Assembly: GCA_037501455.1 (NCBI GenBank)
Contig: CM074865.1
Span: 39,104,501 to 39,168,500 of the forward strand
Origin: Lantana camara
Taxonomy: Eukaryota > Streptophyta > Magnoliopsida > Lamiales > Verbenaceae
Reading direction: 5' to 3'
DNA length: 64,000 bases
Positions 46,057 to 56,262 of the stretch are shown here, piece after piece (positions within the stretch are counted from its first letter, which is position 1; each line of letters starts with the position of its first letter). The position numbers and the translations under genes are program-made. Under the pieces are notes generated by a model. It did no database searches. It was not told the DNA's origin and saw only the letters and a list, made by a program, of their open reading frames with translations.

Positions 46057-46484
46057 AAACATTGTAACGGGTTCTTTAATGCTAGGAACTACACCCAGAT
46101 CGTGGATGAAGTTTCTTACCCAAACACCTTCCCTAGCTGCGTCGTTTGCAGCTAAGTATTCGGCCTCAGTGGTCGAATCTGCAGTGGTCGCTTGCTTGGA
46201 ACTTTTCCAAATCACTGCTCCACCGTTCAGGCAGAATATGTATCCTGACATGGATTTAAAATCATCCATGTCTAATGTAAAGCTTCCATCACAGTATCCT
46301 CTAATGACGAGATCTTGCTGGCCTCCGTAAACCAAGAACAGATCCTTAGTTCTTCTCAAGTACTTAAGGATGTTTTTTATAGCAATCCAGTGACCTTCAC
46401 CAGGGTCAGATTGGAATCGGCTAGTCATGCTAAGTGCATAAGCCACATCCGGTCAAGTACATAGCATCGCATACATTATGCTTC
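46052..46484 (-). pseudogene. Copia-2 RNase H, second copy of the shared part
   Basis: The frame shows LSMTSRFQSDPGEGHW, YLRRTKDLFLVYGGQQ, GYCDGSFTLDMDDFKSMSGY and the repeated STTEAEYLAANDAAREGVW, then runs into LTR G. The first RNase H aspartate is present (GYCDG), with Ala replaced by Gly. Confidence 0.82.
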
Positions 46485-47885
46485 CTATAGCTGATGCATA
46501 AGGAATTCTGGACATCCTGGACTTTTCAAGTTCAGTCTTGGGACACAGCTTCTTCGAAGAACTGCTCCCGGGCCCATTGAAAGTTTTCCACGTTTGGAAT
46601 CTTCCATACTAAACCTCTTTAGTATTTTGTCTATGTAAACCGACTGTGATAATACTAACAATCTCCTAGATCTATCCCGATAGATCTTTATCCCGAGAAT
46701 ATAGGATGCATCACCAAGATCCTTCATCTCAAATTGGTTCGATAACCAAGACTTTGTTACTTTCATGTCATCCTTCACATTCCCAATGAGAAGGATGCCA
46801 TCTACATAAAGTATCAGAAATTGAACCGAGGTTTCCAATTCTTTCTTGTACACGAAGGACTCATTCGGATTTTGAATAAAGCCAAACGATTTGACTTCTT
46901 CATCAAATCGAATGTTCCAATTCCTAGAAGCTTGTTTCAATCCGTAGATTGATATTTGGAGCTTACAAACCTTTTGTTCGCTCCCACTGAATGTGAAACC
47001 CAGGGGTTGCTACATGTAAATGTCTTTGTCAATGTCTCCATTGAGAAAGGCAGTTTTCACATCCATTTGTCATATTTCGTAGTCATAATACGCTGCAATG
47101 GCAAGTAAAATCCGATTGGATTTTTGCATTGTAACCGGGGAGAAGGTTTCATCAAAGTCTACACCTGGTCATTGAGTGAAACCTTTAATAACTAATCTTT
47201 CTTTAAAGGCCGCCACGCTTCCATCTACTCCAAGCTTGCGTTTATATATCCATTTACACCCTATGGGCTTGATCCCATCAGGTGGATCAACCAAGGCCCA
47301 AACTTGATTAGAGTACAAGGAATCCATTTCGGATTTCATTTCTTCTTTCCAATGTTCAGACTCCGAATCTAACAGTGCCTCCTCATAAGTTAATGGATCA
47401 TTATCCATTTGAGATGTTTGGTGGAGAAAACCATACCATCTCTCTGGTTGTCTAGGAATGCGTTCAGAACGTCTTACTAGAGGAGGATTTTCGCGTGTAT
47501 CACTCTCTGCGATCGGCTGAGGGACGTTAGTCTCCAAACTTGGCGTGGGACCTTGGTCTCGAACCTCTTCGAGTTCTGTGATCTTGCATTTCTTTTCTTT
47601 AAGGAACGAGTCCTCAAGAAAAGTGGCGTTTCTTGACACAAAGACCTTTTGTTCAAGAGGATCGTAGAAATAATATACTATTGACTCTTTAGGATATCCT
47701 TCGAAGTTACATAAGCTTGATCTAGCTTTAAGCTTATCTCCCACTGTCCTCTTTACGTATGCGGGACAACCCCAAATTCTTAAGTAAGAATAATTAGGGA
47801 TTTTGCCAAACCACATCTTAAATGGGGTTTTGGGTACAGATTTGGAGGGAACACGATTCAGAATCTTAACTGCTGATTCTAGGGT
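46485..47885 (-). pseudogene. Copia-2 reverse transcriptase
   Basis: On the minus strand: WFGKIPNYSYLRIWGCPAYV, VRRSERIPRQPERWYGF, WKWIYKRK-type sequence and KGFTQ, then a stop. A later frame has ASRNWNIRFDEEVKSFGF and LYVDGILLIG. The catalytic YVDD is YVDG here, so the enzyme would be dead even without stops. Confidence 0.85.
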
Positions 47886-48689
47886 TCTGTTCCTTCTCTC
47901 CGAAACTCCATTTAATTGAGGAGTTCCCGGAGGAGTCCACTGAGAGATAATTCAATTATCTCTGAGATGACTAAGGAATTCATCACTTAGATACTCACCA
48001 CCTTGATCAGATCGAAGTGTCTTAATCTTGTGACCAATTTGGTTCTCAACCTCCTTTTGTAGTTCCAAGAATTTCTCAAAGGCTTCGGATTTATGCTTCA
48101 TTATGTATACATAACCAAAACGACTAAAGTCGTCTATGAAGGTTAGCAAATACTGATGACTGTTTCTCGTACTTACAGTAAGTGGTCCACAAACATCAGT
48201 ATGGATTAAATCCAATACTTTAGTGGCACGTTCCACTTTACCATTAAAGGGAGTTTTGGCCATTTTTCCTTTAAGACATGATTCACAAAGAGTTAACTCT
48301 TTAAGTTCATTATCGTAGAATGATCCTAAATTGGTTAACTTAGCAATCCTATCTTTAGAAATATGTCCTAAACGTGTGTGCCTTAAAGAAGCCAAGATCT
48401 TGTCATCTCTTTTGCGTTTGTTTAATTGTTGCATATTCAAAATATTAGTGTCTTTAGTTGTATAAAGTCCATTAGATAATGTACCAAGCAAAACAGAAGT
48501 TTTATTCTTCTTAAGATAAAAGTTAACATTTCTAGAATAAGTCTCAAAGCCTTCACAATCAAGTACTGGAATGGAAATGATATTACGAATAATAGAAGGT
48601 ACATAAAGGACTTTGTTTAAAACTAAAGTAAAGACACCTAAATCTAATCTACACGTCTCGATGGCTTTGAACGCTTGATCTATTCGCAA
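47881..48689 (-). pseudogene. Copia-2 integrase with a 72-base deletion
   Basis: LYVPSIIRNIISIPVLDCEG, LGHISKDRIAKLTN (zinc-site His kept), CESCLKGK, HTDVCGPL, LRSDQGGEYLSDEF and GVSERRNRT are visible. A stop follows HLRDN. Relative to Copia-1, 24 codons after RNRT are missing in frame, with a short CCCTA repeat at the break points. Confidence 0.83.
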
Positions 48690-49191
48690 CCTTCAAGACG
48701 CATTCTGCTTCTTCAAGCTACCGGACCTCATTTAGCATCTGTACATCATTACAGATATGAGCTCCACAACCGGTATCAAGTACCCAAGAATTAGAATCAA
48801 TAGATAGATTTACTTCAACAATAAACACACCTTTCTTTAGAGTATCCTTGTACTCTTGGCAGTTCCTCTTCCAATGCCCTTTCTTGCCACAATGGTGGCA
48901 AACGTCCTCTGTCTGATCCTTTCTCTTCCTGGCCTTCCTCTTTTTAACCCCTCCATCGGGTTTAAGAGATCCCTTCTACTTGGGAACATTATTCCCTTTG
49001 CCTTTAGAAGGCTTAGAAGAGGAAATGACCATCATTACTTTGTGATCCTTCTTGATCGTGTCTTCAGCAGTCACAAGTTGACTAATCAACTCAGCTACAG
49101 TAGCATGAGGATGATTCATATTGAAGTTTAGCATGAAAGGATTGAATGATGGTGGAAGCGATGCGAGCAACAAGTGCACAGCTAGTTGTTC
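48690..49191 (-). pseudogene. Copia-2 gag C-terminal part and protease
   Basis: It continues gag after LTR H: LLLASLPPSFNPF, NMNHPHATVAELISQLV, then a stop after NNVPK. The zinc knuckle CHHCGKKGHWKRNC is intact, as is the protease WVLDTGCGAHICND. A stop follows in LNEVR. The frame change before integrase is the same as in Copia-1. Confidence 0.84.
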
Positions 49192-51587
49192 TGTAACACC
49201 CGAAGCGCAAAGGTGCCACATCCCCCGCACTATAGCTCAGTCCACATATGAAACGGATAATCCATACATGAACTGAGCCATAGCGAACGGGTGACAAGAA
49301 AATAAAGACTAACTAGCTAGGCGGGACTAACCCCAAACCAATTACCACAACAGGAAATAAACTGAAGTGCGTTAACAACAAGTCTTTAACAAGCAAACCA
49401 TTTCTAATCCTATCAATACATTATCATCTCTCAAATACATAACATTTCATAAAACAGTAGATAACAATACATATGCCAATACATATGCCAAAGTAGGATG
49501 GACACGTGCTAGACCCGAAATGAAAGACTTGACTCGACACCAATCCCGCCTAGCACACAAACTGCAAAACTGAAAGGTGAGGTGTCAGTCTCCACAAGAC
49601 TGAGCAAGGGGCATAATAATATATAAGCGCAGATAACATGCACGTCATAACCTCGGGTAAGGTTTTATAGACAAAAACAATCTAAGTTCAATAACAACAT
49701 AAAGCTCGCCCTAGATTACAACTATCAGGTTTAACAATCAATCATTTCAATCAATCAATCAATCAGTGGCCCGGCGAGTGAGGCCATTCTCCAACCTTAC
49801 TCCGACAGTGTACAATCACGATACTTTTCATTAATTAATTAAATGATCACGCAATCAATTACAGTGCACACGTAGCAGTTTCAATAACTCCTTCTTCCTC
49901 CAATGATGGTGGGTTTGCAAGGCCCGATCCATCCACGGTAAACACGGTGTACGTCGGGAACATGACTCCCACGCACGGGACTCCTTCCTCCACCAAACCT
50001 CCTGGTGGATTCAGGGTTCATCCCCACGGTAGAGAGGAGTGTAAGAGTTACCCGTCAGCCCATGCTTTCCCGGTTGGCTCAAACACTAACTCTCGGGCCC
50101 ACAGTGCACGATACAATATACTCGGCCAAAACACGGTCAATCAATACAATACAATTCGGTAAATCAGTTGCAATTCAATAGAGTTTAGAAAACTATAGAT
50201 ATATAGATACCTTTTGGCTTAAAACATCACATAGGGTTGTAATGGTTCTAGATATCTAGCAATTAAACCTCACCTGTACCGATAAAACAAAGAGAAAGGC
50301 AAGGCCTAAGAAGCCCACTCCACGTCACTGGCGTGCCGGTCTGTGCAACAAAGACAAGTGTACATAAGACACGACTCAAAATGTACCAAATAGGACGAAC
50401 GGCGAAATGCAACGAGACGACGAGCAAAATGCAATGTGACATGAAAACATCTTGTTTCACTTCAATATGGATCATATAATATCAAATCGGGGTCAAAGAA
50501 GTCGCCGGAATGAGGTTTTAAAAATGCACGTTTATGCAGAATGTTTTGTTCTGTCAGACATGTGGGAACGGCCGTTCCGGCTTCCCTTTGAAAATGGGAA
50601 GGGCCGTTCCCGTGGCCCTTCAAAACGCACCAGCGTTTTCTCAAAACAAAACACGCTTTGGCTGGGAACGGCCCTTCCGGCTAACAGGCCAAAGTGGGAA
50701 CGGCCGTTCCCAATCTCGCTAGCCTAAACACACACAGAAGCCTGGGAACGCTCGTTCCCAAAATGCACTAAGGCGGGAACGACCGTTCCCAGTTTCTGCA
50801 CATTACAGAAACAGAGCAGTTATGCAGGGGAGAACGAACCAAAACCAAAACTCCACAAATGACCATATACCAAACTTCAAATGCATATAATTCATGAAAT
50901 AAACATGCTTGCATACTTATAGTTCAATAACAACTCATTTAAACACTTAAATCCATGCTTAATCATCAAGAATCAACAAGATCAAACCCACAACAAACTC
51001 ATGCTCCAAGCTTATAAACTCCACAATATATGCATCAAATCATAGCTAGAACCATGTAATCATGCTTTCAACAACTCAAACATCATTAGGCAAGCTCAAA
51101 CCATAACCCTAGCTCTCATATAACTTCATGTATTTCCCCAACTAAAAGCTCATACCTTGAATGAATGAGAAGAAGGAGAAGAGATGATGTTGTGATGATG
51201 ATGATACTTCAATTTATGCAATTAACCCTTGAATTCAAGCTTCCAATGAAGAATCCTCTTCTTTCTTCTTGCTCTGTTGAACGAGATGAGGGAGAGAAGG
51301 GAGGGATCATGTGTGCATATGTTTGATGCAACCAAAGGATATAAGCTAGATATTATATGATGCTAAGCACAAATTGCAATTTAATCCTCCCAAAACATGA
51401 GTCATGCAATTAAGTTCAATCTCATGGAAAATGATCAATTAAGTCCGAAACTATTTCATGCAATTAGGTCCTCAAATTAATAAAATGACCACTTAAGGAC
51501 AATTAAGTAATTAAACAATTAAGTCATAATTGGCAATTATTTCACATTAAATCACATATCGCATAATTGAGAATTTGGGGCGTTACA
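49192..51587 (-). mobile_element. Solo LTR H, long-LTR Gypsy family (2396 bp)
   Basis: It is flanked by TGTTC duplications (49187-49191, 51588-51592) and starts TGTAACACCC and ends GGGGCGTTACA in plus coordinates. On the minus strand the donor is CAAG|GTATGAG (51155) and the acceptor TTTTGCAG (49562), with the stem-loop CAGTCT-CCACA-AGACTG (49586-49602). Seven GGGAACGGCCGTTCCC-type palindromes lie at 50568-50790. Confidence 0.93.
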
Positions 51588-52043
51588 TGTTCACTCAGTG
51601 GCATTTCCATGGAGGCCAGTTTCTTGTTCAAAGCAAGAAACTTGAGACCGTGCTCATGGACACTTGTACCTTCTTTCATTCTGAGATGAAAGAGCTCCTT
51701 AGAGGTGTTGTACCTTAGAACACGCTCTTTGTGGCAGTACAATTGCTCGAGATGGTCATAAATCTCCCAAGCGTTTTCCTTAGACTCACGTTGCCTTTGC
51801 ATATCCAGAGACATGTTGGCCAACATGAGGCAATGGGCTTGAAGATTGTCTTCAGACCATTTCGCAATCGCCTCTCTTTCGGCCCAAGTCGGAGGCTCGC
51901 CTTCAGCGACAGGCTCTCTCTGGAAGATAACATATCTTCTCTTTTTAGAATCTAAAACTTAGATTCCGAAGCCAATCAGAGTAATTGGGCCCCGCCAACT
52001 TGTTTGATTCGAGGATGGATACCAAAGGGTTTTTGGTTACCAT
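51588..52043 (-). pseudogene. gag: Copia-2 gag N-terminal part
   Basis: It starts MVTKNPLVSILESNKL at 52043 and has a stop near residue 30 (LRNL-type region), then AIAKWSEDNLQAHCLMLANM and MKEGTSVHEHGLKFLALN. It is cut by LTR H after MEMPLSE. Confidence 0.85.
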
Positions 52044-52232
52044 TTCAATTGTAGAGAATCACAGAACTACAACCTAAATGGAAAATAGAGAAATCATGAG
52101 CATGCTGAATAATAACGATTACATATTATCAAGGTCTTTAGAAATATGTTCTCCCACAGTTTTTAGAAAGTTTAGAAATCCCAACGACTTTAGAAGAAAA
52201 TTATTTTCCCAATAGGTACTAGGATCCCAAGT

Positions 52233-52582
52233 ATTCTTACTTTTGGACCCACGACTCGTGAGACGTCCAAAGGTCTAAGAATCCTTATGTGGGTACGAAT
52301 TGCTGATTCCATCTCCATGGAATTCCTAGTAATATTTTTGTATCACTAATCTTTCAATCATGGACCCACGACTCGTGAGACATCCATATATTCTTTAGTG
52401 TTGAGCCAGACCCATCAACCATAAGATCTCAACCAAACTTAGTCCGGAACGACCCATGACTCGTGAGACATCGTCCATTCTAAAATGGTCAAGAAATATT
52501 AATTATTGAAATTAATTAATCAGGAAACTAAGAGTTAATAAGCTACACTAATTACCCCAAGACTCGTGAGACATCAATTAGT
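52233..52582 (-). other. Array of five related stem-loops in the Copia-2 leader
   Basis: Homologous to 18642-18991. In plus coordinates: ATTCTTA/TAAGAAT with TTTGGA/TCCAAA (52233-52282), ATGGA/TCCAT (52360-52387), GTTGAG/CTCAAC (52400-52433), GGAACGA region (52446-52480) and ACTAATT/AATTAGT (52547-52582). The last stem is perfect here but has one mismatch in Copia-1. The common inner part reads CCCAC-GACTC-GTGAG on this strand. Confidence 0.7.
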
Positions 52583-54241
52583 TTCACTTATTAAGTCCTA
52601 AATCCTATTGATGGAATGCTAGGGATTTTACTACCGTGTTAAAACACCTATTTATTCGAATTTTGCTCAATATTTAAATGGGATTTTCGAATGACCTCAC
52701 CAACATATAATGTTATCCAAATTTTAATTATCTTGTTTAATGCAGTTTCACATAAAGTGCATCACAGAAGCAATTAGCAGATAACATGTTCTAGCATGAT
52801 ACTAATTACGTGATGATCATGGGTATCCTATCTTATATGCAATTATGGGAGCCATCCCATAATCACTAGTTCTAACATTCATGCCACATAAGACAATTCA
52901 TATCACATAGGGGTACAAAATTTAATGCAAAGTTACCCTATCTATTACATTTAATAGAAACCGTCCTAAACATTTTGAGGGGTCTTCTTATGGCCACCGT
53001 TCTTCAAGTGCTCCTTGTGGATCCTTCTTATTCCATGGGTGTTTGTCTCCAAAATGAAAATAAAAACCTCACTTCCTAAGTTCTACTCTCTTTACATAAA
53101 TTAATATGGCTCAATTTTCATATTGACCATAGACAAGTACACGGGGCATACTCCGGCCCAAAACAATAATAAGGAAAGCCACATAACAAACACATAACAG
53201 TACGCACATAAGTAGGGCTCTAACCCTAATTGAAAACGCGCAACTATGGGGCACCGACCCCAATTGAAATCATCCATGTGCCGAATTTAAAACATATATA
53301 AGACTAACCCATGATCACCTAAACTAGCATGATTCTGCTAGAATTTAAATTTACCAATTAAATTTAAATTCCCTTGACTTCAAGTTACAATTAACTTAAG
53401 CAATTTGAATATAGTTCATTATTTAAGAATTTATTCAAAATCGAATCACCGGATCTTGACGAAACAACAATTAATTCAAAATTAATTTTTTGTCCAAAAT
53501 ATCATTCAAAGTGATATTTATTATTTTCTCGAAAAAATTAGAACTTGACTTTAATTCATAAAATCCCAAAATTTATAATTATTTCAACTAAATAATTTTA
53601 TAATTTTTTAAAAAAATTTTAAAATAAAATCAGATTTTCAGGGATTTTACGAAACCGAAAACACGATACGAAAAGGTGTCCCGGCACAGCCCGGGCGAGG
53701 CACACGGCAGCCGCCTGCAAGCATGCGCACAAGGCGCTAACAGCCCGCCCAGCTGCCGGACAGGGACAGGCAGCCCCACGCGCCAATTCGTAGGCTTGCA
53801 CGCAAGGCTACGTGCTAGCCTCGCGTCGCGGGGAGGGCTGCTGGGGGGGGGGGGGGTTATCCCGCCTGCGAATGCAAGCGTTATCCCAACATTCCTAGCC
53901 GCCATCGCCCGGGCAGGTGCAAACATGGCGGGGCGGCCATGCGCGAGTTGTGCTAGGCCGCGCGCCTCCTGTTCCCTTTTTTCGTATCACAATTTCAAAA
54001 ATTCCAACTTTCGTTTGGAATTAAAACAATTCAAATTAATCTTAATTAAAATAGTTTAAAACCATATTAATCAGGAAACAATTTTCATAAAATTTCAAGA
54101 AACAATTTTGATCCGGCAGCTTTGTATTTCAAACAAAAACCATGAATACACAACATATACTCAAATTCAAGAATTTTTTATCAAAATTCCAAAAGCAGTA
54201 AAGATACAATACGAACATTGCAAGGTGGTTCTGGTACCACT
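52583..54241 (-). other. Copia-2 leader between the 5' LTR and the stem-loop array
   Basis: No coding sequence is recognised. The primer-binding site sits at 54228-54240 (TGGTACCAGAACC on the minus strand, two changes from consensus). A GC-rich block occupies 53670-53975 in otherwise AT-rich sequence. The long leader (about 2.2 kb from LTR to gag) is unusual for a Copia element. Confidence 0.7.
53670..53975. other. GC-rich block with a G14 run in the Copia-2 leader
   Basis: The sequence changes sharply to GC-rich, with a 14-base G run at 53843-53856. Frames of 98 and 127 codons are open across it but are Ala/Pro/Arg-rich and look like composition artefacts. The equivalent part of Copia-1 is outside the window. 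Confidence 0.7.
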
Positions 54242-56077
54242 TGTTGGAAAACACGAAAGAGTTGAGCAGTGGAAGTTTAAAATTTTCCAAAAGTTTAATC
54301 GTTGTCTTGCAATTTTTGTACTGTAACGTTGGCTGTTTAGAAGCCTACTAAGTTAGAAGCTTTCTAGTGATGTCGTTACCGCCTAACGAGCACCCTTCAA
54401 GCGGAATCCCTCGAACACCAAAGCGTATCCACACCAGACCTAGAACACGATCAAGCGAGTGAGAATGCTAGTTCTATAGCTTGTGTTAAGGATAGGATAA
54501 TTTTTGCTTTGAAAACTTTTCTTTTTGGATTTTCTCAAAACTTAACACTTCGTGAGTGTTGGTCTAAAGAATAAGAGAAGCACCCACCCATGTATTTAAA
54601 CAAGGGGGTTCAAAAATCCCTAGGGTTCCCAAACCTAGTGGACTTTGTTTTCTTGCTCATTAATTAACTCATTTAATTATTTAACTAAATTGGAATAATA
54701 AGTTCTTAACTTATTCTCCAAGTCTTTACAAGAACAACTTTCTCTCTCCTACAATAGGAAGTTGGACTTTTCAACTTTCCTAAAGTTAAAAAGTCAATAT
54801 TCAATAAATCAATTATTTATTGGGTTAAGTTTATTTGAGAATAGTCTTAACAATTAATTCAAAATTAATTAAAATACCAAAATTAGTTACAATTTAATTA
54901 ATTAATTCTAGAAAGAATTCGCGTGTGGAATTTCACGTACGAGCCACGTGTGCGTGACACGTAGCAGCAACGTGGGCTGCGTGGCACATGGCAGCCACGT
55001 GTGCTCGACATGTGGTAGCTACCCATGCAATCCTTACTCCATTTCGATCAACAATTTGATCCTTCGTTAATCATATCAATATCCTACCATAACCCTCGTG
55101 TTCTGGCATTTGTGTGTGACCCTTTAGGTTCATTATTCGATAAGCAGTGACAATAATTAATTAATTCCCTAATTAATTAATCACTTCACAGATCACACTA
55201 ACGTAATCTAGCAATGGGGGTGTGACCCCTAGCCGAATAATGAAATGAATCGAAGAATCTTTCAGTCAAAGACAATCAGTGAAATATGATCCACCTACAA
55301 CTCCATCTCTCAATCAAGAACTAAGGCATGGGAATATTCACAGAGCCCAAATATTCTTGATCTTTAAAGTTATGTTTCTTCTTCTTAACAAGCGTAGGTC
55401 CTTTATCGATTCTACTAATTCTACATATGCCACTTGTGTAATCCCAACATAGGCCGTGGTTCAGGTTTCTATATAGCGACGCCCTTTTGAGCCTATATCA
55501 AAGATTACAGAGTTAGCTCCTATGAGGCATTCGAGAATCTCAAGTCTAAGGATTAATGAATCACGTCATTGACCTGTGAGATATTTCCTAATCAGGAAGC
55601 TTTAGGAAACTTCCTTTCCCATTTACGAATGTTCTCAAGCGGGACATCTCAGTGATGAAGTTCTTGTAACAATCACCCTTATGTATTATGAACGCATCAA
55701 CGTGTGTGCTTATCACGCCATGAAACTGAGTTATCCTTCCAAAGGACATAATCAGATAAGCAAGTCTCACCAGATTCAAGGTCGACACTCCCACTGTCTG
55801 TCGGACTCATTGACTTGGAGAAGTTTCTAATCCTCGCCTATGTAGTTAAGAACTTGTTTCATGTGTCGTTTCCATAACAACAAAGTTCTTAACGGCTTCA
55901 TCGGATTAGGGGAGTTCAATACATGCAAAACATAGTTAACCCAAACAGACATAAATAAGCACATAAAGAAGTGATTGCCTATGAACAAAATCATCTCGTA
56001 TATTATTCAAAGATTATTTATGATTTCACAAGGAAATAGTAAAGCAAACATCTGCTTTAAGGGCACTATTCCTAACA
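54242..56077 (-). repeat. 5' LTR of Copia-2 (1836 bp)
   Basis: In plus coordinates it runs TGTTGGAAAACACG to ATTCCTAACA. It is shorter than the 3' LTR because of a ~130-bp loss near 55365 and a ~32-bp loss near 54415. The ACGTG cluster is at about 54944-55010. The minus-strand TATA position reads TTTAAATA (about 54594), which may weaken it. Confidence 0.88.
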
Positions 56078-56082
56078 CCTAC

Positions 56083-56262
56083 AATGTATATTACATGTTT
56101 TAAGTGATTTGGGCTGAGTTTTGGTTGAGTTTTAAGCCTTGGGAAGGATCCTCGTATTTCCCATGTGTTCCCCTATTTTTCTGCATTCCGGGGGACCAAT
56201 CCCGGCCTTGATACTTTTAATCCCAGCTGCGATCTAACTTCCGAAACCTGTTGCTTCAGGAT
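56083..56262 (+). repeat. Gypsy LTR E, third piece
   Basis: The continuation of LTR E after Copia-2, followed directly by element J. It includes an imperfect inverted repeat CCGGG-GGACCAAT-CCCGG (about 56199-56216), in the position where other LTRs carry palindrome arrays. Confidence 0.6.

Larger units (their letters stand above)
42382..56077 (-). mobile_element. Copia-2: full-length but inactive Copia element with nested LTRs
   Basis: It is bounded by perfect CCTAC duplications (42377-42381, 56078-56082). On the minus strand the order is 5' LTR (56077-54242), leader, gag, protease, integrase, reverse transcriptase, RNase H, 3' LTR (44395-42382). Gypsy LTRs H (in gag) and G (in RNase H) interrupt it. 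The LTRs differ by deletions of about 130 and 30 bases in the 5' copy plus many substitutions, so it is old. It is the same family as Copia-1. Confidence 0.93.

Noticed and set aside
53630..54059. Open frames across the GC-rich block of the Copia-2 leader
   Set aside because: Open on both strands and Ala/Pro/Arg-rich; best explained by base composition.
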